Below are positions 1 through 9,173 of a DNA stretch of 64,000 nucleotides, in pieces. The stretch covers positions 3,534,001 to 3,598,000 of the forward strand of contig NZ_JAUSUZ010000001.1 in NCBI RefSeq assembly GCF_030813715.1, read 5' to 3'. The position numbers and the translations under genes are program-made. The notes under the pieces were generated by a model that did no database searches, was not told the origin of the DNA, and saw only the letters and a list, made by a program, of their open reading frames with translations. Position 1 is the first letter of the stretch; every line of letters starts with the position of its first letter. This DNA is from Catenuloplanes indicus (lineage in GTDB: Bacteria > Actinomycetota > Actinomycetes > Mycobacteriales > Micromonosporaceae).

Positions 1-2657
1 ACGGCACACCGGTGCACAGCTGCGTGACGCCCGCGTTCCGGGCCCGGGGCCGCGAGGTGACCACGGTGGCGGGCCTGGCCGACGGCGACGAGCTGCACCC
101 GGTCCAGCGCGGGTTCCTGGCGGCGCAGGGCTTCCAGTGCGGGTTCTGCACCAGCGGCATGATCATGACAGCGGCCGCCCTGGACGACGCGCAGCGCGCG
201 GACCTGCCGCATGCGCTCAAGGGCAACCTGTGCCGGTGCACCGGGTACCGCGCGATCGAGGACTCGATCAACGGCGTACCGCACGTGGCGGACCTGGAGC
301 CGGGCCACGCCGCCGGGCACAACGCGCCGGCGCCGGGCGGGCGCGCGATCGTCACCGGGAAGGCGCTGTTCACCCTGGACCTGCCGCCGGCCGGGCTGCT
401 GCACATGAAGCTGCTGCGTTCGCCGCACGCGCACGCGCGGATCGTGGCCATCGACACCAGCGCGGCGCTGGCCGTACCCGGGGTGCGCCTGGTCCTGACG
501 CACGAGGACGCGCCGAAGCGGCTCTACTCCAGCGCGCGGCACGAGCACATGACGGACAACCCGGACGACACCCGCGTACTGGACGACGTGGTCCGGCACG
601 TCGGGCAGCGAGTGGCGGCCGTGGTCGCGGAGACCGTGGCCGCGGCCGAGGCCGGCGTGCGCGCGCTGGTCGTCGACTACGAGCCGCTGGACGCGGTCTT
701 CGACCCGGAGCTGGCGATGCGGCCGGGGGCGCCGGTGATCCACGACAAGCCGGCCGAGGAGTCGCGGATCGCCTTCCCGGAGCGGAACACGGTCGCGGAG
801 ATCCACGGCAACCTGGGTGACGTCGCGGCCGGGTTCGACGAGGCCGACGTGATCTACGAGCAGATCTTCCACACCCAGCGGGTGCAGCACGCGGCGCTGG
901 AGACGCACGGCTGCGTGGCCTGGGTGGACGAGCACGGCGCGCTCACCGTGCGGACCAGCACGCAGGTGCCGTTCCTGACCCGGCAGGCGCTCTGTGCGGT
1001 GTTCAACCTGCCGCCGGAGCACGTGCGGGTGCTCACCGTGCGGGTCGGCGGCGGCTTCGGCGGCAAACAGGAGATGCTGGTCGAGGACGTCGCCGCGCTG
1101 GCCGCGCTGCGGCTGGGCCGGCCGGTGCAACTGGAGCTGACCCGCGAGGAGCAGTTCACCGGCACGACCAGCCGGCACCCGATGGCCATCTGGGTACGTG
1201 CCGGTGCACGCGAGGACGGCACGCTGACCGCGCTGCAGCTGCGCGTGGTGTCGGACACCGGGGCGTACGCGAACCACGCGGTGGGCGTGCTGCACCACGG
1301 CTGCGGCGAGTCGGTCGCGGTCTACCGCTGCCCGAACAAGAAGGTCGACGCGTACGCGGTCTACACCAACACGGTCCCGGCCGGTGCGTTCCGCGGGTAC
1401 GGGCTGAGCCAGACCATCTTCGCGATCGAGTCCGCGATGGACGAGCTGGCCCGGCTGCTGCACCTGGACCCGATCGCGTTCCGGGAGCGCAACGTGGTCC
1501 GGCCCGGCGACCCGATGGTCTCGGTCAGCAACGAGCTGGACGACGTGGAGTACGGCAGCTACGGCCTCGACCAGTGCCTGACCCTGGTCCGCGACGCGCT
1601 GGCGGACGCGCCCGAACCCGCGCCCGGGCCGGGCTGGCTGACCGGCGACGGCGTGGCGCTCGCGCTGATCAACACGATCCCGCCGCGCGGGCACCACGCG
1701 GAGGCGGACCTGCGGCTGCTGGAGGACGGCACGTACCAGCTGATGGTCGGCACCACGGAGTTCGGCAACGGCACCTCGACCGTGCACGTCCAGCTCGCCG
1801 CGACCGCGCTGAACACCACGCCGGACCGGGTGGCGATCGCGCAGTCGGACACCGCGCTGGTCGCACACGACACCGGCGCGTACGGCTCGACCGGCATCGT
1901 GGTGGCCGGCAAGGCGACGCTGCTGGCCGCTGAGGCGCTGCGCGACCGGCTGCGGGCCGCGGCCGCGGTGCTGACCACGCTGGAGCCGGCGGAGTGCGAG
2001 CTGACCGCGGACGGCGTGGTCTGCGGCGACGGGACCATGCTGGGACTGCCGGAGCTGTACCGGCGCGCGGCGGAGGGCGGGCTGCCGGTCGCGGCGCACG
2101 CACGCTCCGACGGGACGCCGCGTTCGGTCGCGTTCAACGTGCACGGCTTCCGGGTCGCGGTGCACCCGCGTACCGGCGAGATCAAGATCTTGAAGAGCGT
2201 GCAGGCCGCGGACGCCGGCGTGGTGATGAACCCGATGCAACTGGTCGGGCAGATCGAGGGCGGCGTGGCGCAGGCGATCGGCGCGGCGGTCTACGAGGAG
2301 ATGCGGATCGACGCGGGCGGGCACGTGGTCAACCCGGCGCTGCGCGGCTACCACGTGCCGCAGTTCGCGGACGTGCCGCACACCCAGGTGCTGGTGGCGA
2401 AGACCGAGGACGCGCTCGGCCCGCTGGGCGCGAAGTCGATGAGCGAGAGCCCGTTCAACCCGGTCGCGCCCGCGCTGGCGAACGCGCTCCGGGACGCGAC
2501 CGGCGTACGGCTGACGTCGCTGCCGCTGGGCCGGGACCGGGTGTGGGAGGCGCTCGCGCTGGCCGGCGTGACCGCGGACGACCCGGCCGGTGGACCCGCA
2601 CACGCGGTCTCGGTACTGGCCGGGCTGCCCGAGGAGACGGCGGTGGAGCGACGATGA
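1..2657 (+). CDS. Fused [2Fe-2S]/molybdopterin dehydrogenase (xanthine-dehydrogenase family), 5' end outside window
   Basis: The reading frame is open to the left edge, so the gene is partial; the first GTG at position 12 lies inside the plant-type ferredoxin domain and is not the start. The N-terminal part has the second 2Fe-2S motifs CGFCT and CRCTGY. The rest is a xanthine-dehydrogenase large subunit with GGGFGGKQ, AFRGYG and the C-terminal GAKSMSESPF segment carrying the catalytic Glu. Family knowledge: hydroxylation of purines or other N-heterocycles with electrons passed to a FAD subunit. No FAD domain lies between the FeS and Mo parts, so the FAD subunit is expected upstream, outside the window. 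The stop overlaps the next start (ATGA), and that neighbour is guanine-deaminase-like, which supports purine breakdown (guanine to xanthine to urate). Substrate is inferred, not shown. Confidence 0.88.
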   Translation, partial: GTPVHSCVTPAFRARGREVTTVAGLADGDELHPVQRGFLAAQGFQCGFCTSGMIMTAAALDDAQRADLPHALKGNLCRCTGYRAIEDSINGVPHVADLEPGHAAGHNAPAPGGRAIVTGKALFTLDLPPAGLLHMKLLRSPHAHARIVAIDTSAALAVPGVRLVLTHEDAPKRLYSSARHEHMTDNPDDTRVLDDVVRHVGQRVAAVVAETVAAAEAGVRALVVDYEPLDAVFDPELAMRPGAPVIHDKPAEESRIAFPERNTVAEIHGNLGDVAAGFDEADVIYEQIFHTQRVQHAALETHGCVAWVDEHGALTVRTSTQVPFLTRQALCAVFNLPPEHVRVLTVRVGGGFGGKQEMLVEDVAALAALRLGRPVQLELTREEQFTGTTSRHPMAIWVRAGAREDGTLTALQLRVVSDTGAYANHAVGVLHHGCGESVAVYRCPNKKVDAYAVYTNTVPAGAFRGYGLSQTIFAIESAMDELARLLHLDPIAFRERNVVRPGDPMVSVSNELDDVEYGSYGLDQCLTLVRDALADAPEPAPGPGWLTGDGVALALINTIPPRGHHAEADLRLLEDGTYQLMVGTTEFGNGTSTVHVQLAATALNTTPDRVAIAQSDTALVAHDTGAYGSTGIVVAGKATLLAAEALRDRLRAAAAVLTTLEPAECELTADGVVCGDGTMLGLPELYRRAAEGGLPVAAHARSDGTPRSVAFNVHGFRVAVHPRTGEIKILKSVQAADAGVVMNPMQLVGQIEGGVAQAIGAAVYEEMRIDAGGHVVNPALRGYHVPQFADVPHTQVLVAKTEDALGPLGAKSMSESPFNPVAPALANALRDATGVRLTSLPLGRDRVWEALALAGVTADDPAGGPAHAVSVLAGLPEETAVERR

Positions 2658-3121
2658 CGGACCGGCGGTTCCTGGACCAGGCGGTGGCGGCCGCGGTGGC
2701 GAACGTCGGCACCGGCGGCGGCCCGTTCGGCGCGCTGGTGGTGCGCGGCGGCGAGGTGGTCGCGACCGGCGTCAACCAGGTCACCATCACGCTCGACCCG
2801 ACCGCGCACGCGGAGGTGGTGGCGATCCGGGCCGCCTGCCGCGCGCTCGGCACGTTCAAGCTGGACGGGTGCGTGCTGGTCAGCTCGTGCGAGCCGTGCC
2901 CGCTGTGCCTGGCCGCCGCGCTGTGGGCCCGGGTGGACCGGGTGGTCTACGCGGCGGACCGGCACGACGCGGCGGACGCGGGCTTCGACGACCGCGCGTT
3001 CTACGACCTGTTCGCCCGGCCGCGCGCGGAGTGGCAGGTGCCGGTGGTCCAGGCGGACGCGACCGACCGGGTGGCGCCGTTCACCGCGTGGGCGAACCGG
3101 GCGGACCGGGTGGATTACTGA
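2654..3121 (+). CDS. Guanine-deaminase-like nucleoside deaminase (CDA fold)
   Basis: 155 residues, the usual length for bacterial GuaD/TadA-type deaminases. Zinc and catalytic motifs are HAE at residues 52-54 and PCPLC at 81-85. The C-terminal FYDLFARPRAEW stretch resembles GuaD more than tRNA deaminases. ATG overlaps the stop of the upstream dehydrogenase by 4 bp, implying translational coupling. Likely reaction: guanine to xanthine, feeding the molybdenum dehydrogenase. A related nucleobase or s-triazine deaminase activity cannot be excluded from sequence alone. Confidence 0.82.
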   Translation: MTDRRFLDQAVAAAVANVGTGGGPFGALVVRGGEVVATGVNQVTITLDPTAHAEVVAIRAACRALGTFKLDGCVLVSSCEPCPLCLAAALWARVDRVVYAADRHDAADAGFDDRAFYDLFARPRAEWQVPVVQADATDRVAPFTAWANRADRVDY

Positions 3122-3948
3122 CCGGACGGCCCCGTCATGGCTTCGCGACGGTGCCGGACGTCGCCGCCAGCGCGCGGCCGGGCCGGGTCGCGGCGCAGGA
3201 CCACCACGTACTCGCTGCGGGCCGCGTCGAGCAGGCCCAGGCTGAGCGCGCGGACCAGGCCGCGGACCAGCGCCCAGCGCCGGCCGGTGATGCGCAGCCG
3301 CCGGCGGAACCGGGCCTGCTTCTCGTCCTCGAAGTAGCCCTCGAAGACCGGTGCCAGACCGTGCCGGGCGACCAGCGCCGCGATCGCGGCCGGTGCGATG
3401 GTGCGGCGCAGCGTGGTCGGGTACGGGCCGTAGCCGGGCTTGCCCGCGTTCGGGAAGCCGAGCACCCGGCGGCGGAACCAGACGTGGAACGCGTGCGGCG
3501 TGAGCTTGGTGAACAGCGACTTCGGGCTCCACAGGTGCGGCACCGCGAGCACCACCAGGCCACCCGGCGCGATCATCCGGGCGAACCGGGCGATCAGCTC
3601 CTCGGGCCGTTCGACGTGCTCCAGCACGTACCAGCAGGTGATCAGGTCGAACGAGTCCGGCGGCGCCGCGTAGTCGTGCAGGTCGCCGACCACGCGCTCG
3701 TGCAGCCGCGGGTTCAGGTGCATCGCGGTGTCGTCGGTGTCCACGCCGACGATGTACGCGTCCTCCGGCACGTCCAGGCGGATGCGCTTGCCGGCACCGG
3801 CCTCCAGCGCGCGCAGCGGTGCCCCGGCCGGCGCCCGGAGCAGCGCGGTCACCGTGCGCTGGAGCGCGGCCGTGACCTCACCGGGGGTGCCGAGGACGGG
3901 ATCGGCACCCCAGCTGACCCGTGGCCTCTTGTCCGATTGTTCCGACAT
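3115..3948 (-). CDS. Class I SAM-dependent methyltransferase
   Basis: 277 residues. Motif I is ALEAGAGKRIRLD around residues 46-58, followed by VGVDTDD (acidic end of beta 2) and DLITCWYVLEHVERP, the typical motif IV region of a Methyltransf_11/23 fold; APGGLVVLAVPH is the post-II region. The C-terminal third is Arg-rich. The gene is convergent with the deaminase and overlaps its end by 7 bp. Substrate unknown; architecture resembles small-molecule or lipid/glycan methyltransferases. Confidence 0.8.
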   Translation of the reverse strand: MSEQSDKRPRVSWGADPVLGTPGEVTAALQRTVTALLRAPAGAPLRALEAGAGKRIRLDVPEDAYIVGVDTDDTAMHLNPRLHERVVGDLHDYAAPPDSFDLITCWYVLEHVERPEELIARFARMIAPGGLVVLAVPHLWSPKSLFTKLTPHAFHVWFRRRVLGFPNAGKPGYGPYPTTLRRTIAPAAIAALVARHGLAPVFEGYFEDEKQARFRRRLRITGRRWALVRGLVRALSLGLLDAARSEYVVVLRRDPARPRAGGDVRHRREAMTGPSGQ

Positions 3949-4000
3949 AAAGGCATTATTCAGATTTGGCGAGCAGGGTCCGGTGTGCCGCGCCGGAACG

Positions 4001-4252
4001 TCAGTCGAGCGGACGCTTGAAGTGGTAGCGGTGGACCTCGGTGGTGCCCTGCAGATTGTTCACGTCCTCGGAGGCGGAGATCATCTCCCACCCGGCTGCG
4101 CCCGCCTGGTTGAGCTGCGAGATCACGGCGGTGCCGTACATCGTCACGTCCTGCACCGTGCCGTCCGGCGCGTACCAGGCGAAGCTGATGACCCACTGGC
4201 CGCCGTCCGGCACACGGCGGCGGATGAGCAACGCGTACTCCCACTTGACCAT
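4001..4252 (-). CDS. Small DUF4177-like protein
   Basis: 83 residues with the pattern WEYALL near the N terminus and LNQAGAAGWEMIS in the middle, as in DUF4177-type proteins, which have a WEY start and an LN..G..GWE core. No signal peptide or membrane segment. It sits alone between the methyltransferase and the giant kinase, both on their own promoters. Function unknown. Confidence 0.65.
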   Translation of the reverse strand: MVKWEYALLIRRRVPDGGQWVISFAWYAPDGTVQDVTMYGTAVISQLNQAGAAGWEMISASEDVNNLQGTTEVHRYHFKRPLD

Positions 4253-4421
4253 GTGGACATTATGCGGACCGAATCACCCGATCGGTGATACCCGGCACGG
4301 ACCGGACGCACGCGGATGTGCGTGAAACGAAAAGCTGAAGACGACCGGCAGGGTGCCGAATGGGAGCGTGACGGGTGCTTTTCCGCCGCCCGGTTGACGT
4401 CCCGCTGGAGGCACGGCCGCG

Positions 4422-7400
4422 ATGGTCCTGGTCGACGAGGTGCTCTACGAGAGTGACCGCACCCTCGTGACGCGCCGGGTCACCGCCGGGGTCGTGGTCA
4501 AGCGACTGCGCGGGCCCGGCGCGGAGGCGCGAGCCCGGCACGAGCGCGCGATGCTGACCCGGGCGGCCGGCGTACCGGGCGTGCCGGCGCTGGCCGAGAG
4601 CGGCGACGACGACACACTGGTGCTGGTGGACCCGGGCGGCGGCCGGACGCTCGGCGCCGCGCTCGCGGACGGCCCGCTGCCGGTGACGGACGCGCTCCGG
4701 CTCGCCACCGGGCTGGCCGGGACGCTGGCCGGACTGCATCGGCGCGGGCTGCTGCACCGCGACATCACACCGGCGAACGTGTTGCTCGGCCCGGACGGCA
4801 CCACCACGCTGATCGACTTCGGACTGGCCACCGCGCAGGTGGAAGGGCCGGACGCGGGCCGGCTGATCGGCACGCTCGCCTACGTGGCGCCGGAGCAGAC
4901 CGGGCGCACCGGGCGGGGTGTGGATCAGCGGGCCGACCTGTACGGGCTGGGCGCCACGCTGTATGCCGCGCTGACCGGCCAGGCCCCGTTCCCGGAGGAC
5001 GACCCGCTGCGGCTGGTGCACGCCATCCTGGTCGCGGTGCCGGAGGAACCGGCCGTACGGAACGAGAACGTGCCGATCGTGCTCTCCGCGATCGTGATGC
5101 GCCTGCTGGAGAAGGAGCCGGACCATCGCTACCAGAGCGCGGAAGGGCTGGCGCACGACCTGGACCGGGTCGCGGCCCGCCGGCTCACCGGCTTCACGCT
5201 CGGCGAGCGAGACTTCCCGGCGCGACTGGTCGCACCGCCGCGCCCGGTCGGCCGGGCCGCGGAGCTGGCGGCGCTGCGCACGGCCGTGACCACGGGCGTG
5301 CCGCTGGTGACGATCGGCGGCCCGCCCGGGATCGGCCGGAGCAGCCTGCTCGCCGAGATCCGGCCGCTGGCCGAGGACGCGGGTGCGCGGTTCGTCAGCG
5401 GGCGATGCGATTCGCGGCTGGCCGGCGGCGACGGCGACGGGCTGCGCGAGGCGTTCCGCGCGCTCGGCGGGCTGCTGCTGACCGAGCCGGAGACGGTGCT
5501 GGCCGCGACGCGGGACCGGCTGCGGGAGGGAACGGGCGAGAACGCGCCGCTGATCACGACGCTGGTGCCGGAGTTCGGGCTGATCCTGGGCCTCGATCCG
5601 GGGCCGGAGCCGGGGGCGGTCGATCCCGCGCAGGTGGAGAACCGGCTGGTGCAGACGACGGCCGCGGTGCTACGGGCGGTGGCCTCCCCCGCGTACCCGC
5701 TGGTGCTCGCGCTCGACGACGTCGATCTGGCGCCGCAGATCGCGGCCCGCTCGATCGAGGCGGTGGTGGCCGCGGATCCGGTCCCGGGCGTGACGCTGGT
5801 GGTCACGCACCGCGCCGTGGGCCCGGTGTTCGCCGAGGCCGGCGGCGACGCGCTCCGGCTGCGGCTCGGCGGGCTGACGCCGGACGCGGTCACCCGGTTG
5901 ATCACGGAGGTCCTGCGCGCGCCGGTGGCTGACCCGGCCGGTCTCGCCGCCGCCGTGCACGAACGCACCGGCGGGCACCCCGCGGAGACACTGGCGCTGC
6001 TCAACGAGCTGCGGGCGACCGGGACGCTGCGGATCGGCACGGACGGCTGGACCTGGGACGCGGACGCGCTGCGCCGGCACCTCGGCGAGGGCGACGCGGG
6101 GGAACGGTTGGCGACCCGGATCCGCGCGCTGCCCGAACCGGCTCAGGAGTTGCTGACCGCGACTGTCTGCCTGGGTGGCGACGCCGCACCGGAGCTGCTC
6201 GGCGCCGTGAGCGGGCGGCCGGCCGGCGCGGTGCTGGACGCGCTGGCACCCGCGCTGGACGACGGGCTGGCCGCGTTCGCCGGCGAGTCCGTGCGGATCC
6301 CGCACGAACGGGTGCGGGACGCGCTGCGCCACGGCGCGGTCGTGGCCCGAACCGGGATCGCGCGGCGGCTGGCGGCCAGCCCCGCGTACCGGCCGGCGGC
6401 AGCCGCGCTGCTGCTCGATGCGGAGCCGCTGACCGGCGCGGACGACCGCGCGCTGGCCGGGCCGCTGTTCGCGGAGGCGGCGGCCGCGCTGCGGATTCTC
6501 GACCCGGAACGCACCGAGCGGTTCCTGTCCGCGGCGCTGCGCGTGGACGGCGGCACCGACCGGAACGCGCTGCTGATGCTGCACGTCGAGCGGCACGCCG
6601 CGCTCTGCCGGCTGGGACGGTCGACCGAGGCCGACGAGGAGTACCGGTACATCGAGACCAACTGCCCGGACCCGATCGGCCGGGTGCCCAGCGCATGCGT
6701 GCAGATCGGCTCACTGAACGGCCGCGTCCGGTTCGCGGACGCGCTGGACCTGGGCAGCGACCTGCTCGGCCGGATCGGGGTGCCGGTCGTGCGCGAGCCC
6801 GGGGAGCTGCGCGCGCTGGCCGACACCGGTATGGCGCGGCTGGCCGAGTGGGCGGCGGCACTGCCGGAGACCGGCGACCCCCGCCCGGAGAACCGGGATC
6901 GCGCGCATCAGGCCCGGGCCCGGCTGATCAGCGCGCTGCTGCCGAACGCGCTGGTGGCCGGCCCGATGGTGATGGCATGGCTGCAGACGACCGCGCACCG
7001 GCTGTGGACCGCCGACGGCCCCGCGGCGTGGCTGGCCGGGCCGGTCGCGGCGAGCGGGTTCGGGCTGATCGCGGCGCGCGGCGACTACCACAGCGGCTAC
7101 CGCATCGCCCGGCACCTGCTGGCCGAGGCGGAGCGGCGCGGATGGGAGCGGTCCGCGGCGGAACTGCGGTTCATCCTGGTCTCGTGGACCGGGCACTGGC
7201 ACGAACGGCTGGAGGACGTGCTGCCGGTCGCGCGGGCCGCGTTCACCGGGCTGACCCGCGCGGGTGCGACCACCCAGGCCGGGCTGGCGTGCAGCGGGCT
7301 GGCCGCCTACGTGCTCGACTCGGGCTCGCTGGAAGCACTGGAGGAGCAGGTCACCGGCGCGCTGCGGTATGCGCGGCGCACCGGGCACGCGCAGGCCGGG

Positions 7401-9071
7401 CTGATCCAGACCGCCTACCGGCAGTTCGTACGGGCGATGCAGGGCCGGACCCGCACGCCGGGCGGGTTCACCGACGACGGGTTCGACGAGGTCGCGCACC
7501 TGGCCACGGTGGCCGGTAACCCGCCGGCCGCACACACCGCGTACGCGCTGCGCGGGCTCGCCGCGCTGATCGCCGGCGACGACGAGGCGGCCCGGGCCGC
7601 GGTCGCGGAGGCCGCGGCACGGATCGACCGGAACCCCGGCTTCTACCTGGTCACCACGACCACCGTGCTGTGCGTACTGACCGGCGTGGACCTCGACCGG
7701 GCCGCCGGGTGGCTGGCGGCGCGCGCGGAGAGTGCACCCGGCAACTTCTCCCACCTGGCCTCGCTGGCCGAGGCGGAGCGCGCCCGCCGGGACGGCGACC
7801 GGTGGACCGCCACCGTGGCCTACGACCGGGCGCTGCGCGAGGTGAGCCGCCGGCGGCGCCCCTGGCACTACGCGGTCATCGCGGAGCGGGCGAGCGCGTT
7901 CCAGCTGGCCGAGGGCAACGAATACGCCGGGAACGGGCTGCTGCGGCTGGCCCGGGACGGGTACGCGGCGTGGGGCGCGACCGCGAAGGTCCGCGCGCTG
8001 GAGGCCGCGCACCAGTGGCTGCGCGGCCGGCCGGCCGAGTCGAGCCGGTCGGTGAGCAGCACCGGTGGACTGGACAACTCCGACCTCGACCTGCTCGGCG
8101 TGCTGGACGCGGCCCGCACGCTCAGCTCGGAGACCCGCGTCGACGCGCTGCGCGAACGCGTCGACGAGGTGCTGCGCGCGCTGACCGGCGCGACCGACGT
8201 GCTGCTGGTCGCCTCCGGCACGGACGCCGGCCCGCGTTCGGTGATCCGGTACGTGCAGCGCACGCACGCGGCCGTGGTGAGCGAGGACGCGGTGCGCGAC
8301 GATCGGTTCGCGCGCGACGAGTACTTCGCGGGCGTGTCCCAGTGCGCGCTGCTGGCGCTGCCGGTGGTGACGCGCGGCGAGAACCGCGCGGTGCTGATCC
8401 TGGAGAACCGCAGCAGCCGCAACGCGTTCACCGCGGACCGGCTGGACGCGGTCCGGCTGGTCACCGGCCAGCTCGCCGTGTCGCTGGAGAACGCACAGCT
8501 GTACGCGTCGCTGGAGGCGAAGATCGCGGACCGGACGCGCGAGCTGGAGGAGGCGAACGCGCGGCTGGAGCAGCTCGCGGTGACCGACCCGCTGACCGGG
8601 CTGACCAACCGCCGCCGGCTGGACGCGCTGCTGACGGCCGAGTGGCGGCGGGCGGCGCGGCCGCGGCACCCGCTCTCGGTCGCGATGATCGACATCGATC
8701 ACTTCAAGGGGTACAACGACCACTACGGCCACCAGGGCGGCGACCGCTGCCTGGCCACGGTTGCCGCGACCGTGGCCGCACACGTGCGCTCCACCGACCA
8801 CGTGGCCCGCTACGGCGGCGAGGAGTTCTGCATCATCCTGCCGGAGACACCGCTCGCCGACGCACTGGTCGTGGCGGAACGGGTACGGTCCGCGGTGGAG
8901 GCACTCCACGAGCCGCATGCACTCGCACCGAACGGCATCGTCACGGTCAGCATCGGCGTGGCGGCCGCGCTCCCCCGCCCGGACGGCGACGTGGACACGC
9001 TGGTGAAGGCCGCGGACGAATGTCTCTACACCGCCAAACGCGCGGGCCGGAACAGGGTCTCCACGGACTGA
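4422..9071 (+). CDS. Giant hybrid signalling protein: Ser/Thr kinase - AAA ATPase - TPR-like - GAF - GGDEF
   Basis: 1549 residues, no membrane segment. Residues 1-260 are a protein kinase fold with VVVKRL, HRDITPAN (the usual HRDxK lysine is Thr) and IDFGLA; the glycine-rich loop is poorly conserved. Residues 280-700 form an AAA_16/STAND-type module with P-loop GGPPGIGRSSL near 300 and ALDDVD as Walker B. A long helical repeat region follows to about 1200, then a GAF domain (about 1216-1365), a short coiled coil, and a GGDEF domain with GGEEF at 1465-1469 and the product-inhibition I-site RSTD at 1456-1459. The output is therefore likely cyclic-di-GMP synthesis. Start ATG has CTGGAGG upstream. 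Similar kinase/AAA/GAF fusions usually end in a histidine kinase or GGDEF; the input signal is unknown. Confidence 0.88.
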   Translation: MVLVDEVLYESDRTLVTRRVTAGVVVKRLRGPGAEARARHERAMLTRAAGVPGVPALAESGDDDTLVLVDPGGGRTLGAALADGPLPVTDALRLATGLAGTLAGLHRRGLLHRDITPANVLLGPDGTTTLIDFGLATAQVEGPDAGRLIGTLAYVAPEQTGRTGRGVDQRADLYGLGATLYAALTGQAPFPEDDPLRLVHAILVAVPEEPAVRNENVPIVLSAIVMRLLEKEPDHRYQSAEGLAHDLDRVAARRLTGFTLGERDFPARLVAPPRPVGRAAELAALRTAVTTGVPLVTIGGPPGIGRSSLLAEIRPLAEDAGARFVSGRCDSRLAGGDGDGLREAFRALGGLLLTEPETVLAATRDRLREGTGENAPLITTLVPEFGLILGLDPGPEPGAVDPAQVENRLVQTTAAVLRAVASPAYPLVLALDDVDLAPQIAARSIEAVVAADPVPGVTLVVTHRAVGPVFAEAGGDALRLRLGGLTPDAVTRLITEVLRAPVADPAGLAAAVHERTGGHPAETLALLNELRATGTLRIGTDGWTWDADALRRHLGEGDAGERLATRIRALPEPAQELLTATVCLGGDAAPELLGAVSGRPAGAVLDALAPALDDGLAAFAGESVRIPHERVRDALRHGAVVARTGIARRLAASPAYRPAAAALLLDAEPLTGADDRALAGPLFAEAAAALRILDPERTERFLSAALRVDGGTDRNALLMLHVERHAALCRLGRSTEADEEYRYIETNCPDPIGRVPSACVQIGSLNGRVRFADALDLGSDLLGRIGVPVVREPGELRALADTGMARLAEWAAALPETGDPRPENRDRAHQARARLISALLPNALVAGPMVMAWLQTTAHRLWTADGPAAWLAGPVAASGFGLIAARGDYHSGYRIARHLLAEAERRGWERSAAELRFILVSWTGHWHERLEDVLPVARAAFTGLTRAGATTQAGLACSGLAAYVLDSGSLEALEEQVTGALRYARRTGHAQAGLIQTAYRQFVRAMQGRTRTPGGFTDDGFDEVAHLATVAGNPPAAHTAYALRGLAALIAGDDEAARAAVAEAAARIDRNPGFYLVTTTTVLCVLTGVDLDRAAGWLAARAESAPGNFSHLASLAEAERARRDGDRWTATVAYDRALREVSRRRRPWHYAVIAERASAFQLAEGNEYAGNGLLRLARDGYAAWGATAKVRALEAAHQWLRGRPAESSRSVSSTGGLDNSDLDLLGVLDAARTLSSETRVDALRERVDEVLRALTGATDVLLVASGTDAGPRSVIRYVQRTHAAVVSEDAVRDDRFARDEYFAGVSQCALLALPVVTRGENRAVLILENRSSRNAFTADRLDAVRLVTGQLAVSLENAQLYASLEAKIADRTRELEEANARLEQLAVTDPLTGLTNRRRLDALLTAEWRRAARPRHPLSVAMIDIDHFKGYNDHYGHQGGDRCLATVAATVAAHVRSTDHVARYGGEEFCIILPETPLADALVVAERVRSAVEALHEPHALAPNGIVTVSIGVAAALPRPDGDVDTLVKAADECLYTAKRAGRNRVSTD

Positions 9072-9160
9072 CAGAGATCCGATAGTGGTGTAAGGGCCGG
9101 TAGCGGCCTTGTGTGACGAGGTTTGACGCACCGGGTATCAACTCACTGGTTTCGTCCGGG

Positions 9161-9166
9161 TACGGT
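9161..9166 (+). promoter_or_regulatory. Leaderless -10 box (TACGGT)
   Basis: TACGGT ends 7 nt before the GTG at 9174, the spacing expected when transcription begins at the start codon. No ribosome-binding site precedes that GTG. No good -35 is visible. Confidence 0.5.
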
Positions 9167-9173
9167 CCACTTC

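Noticed and set aside
6711-9131. 806-residue minus-strand open frame
   Set aside because: Shadow of the kinase/GGDEF gene; no motif, composition typical of frame artefacts.
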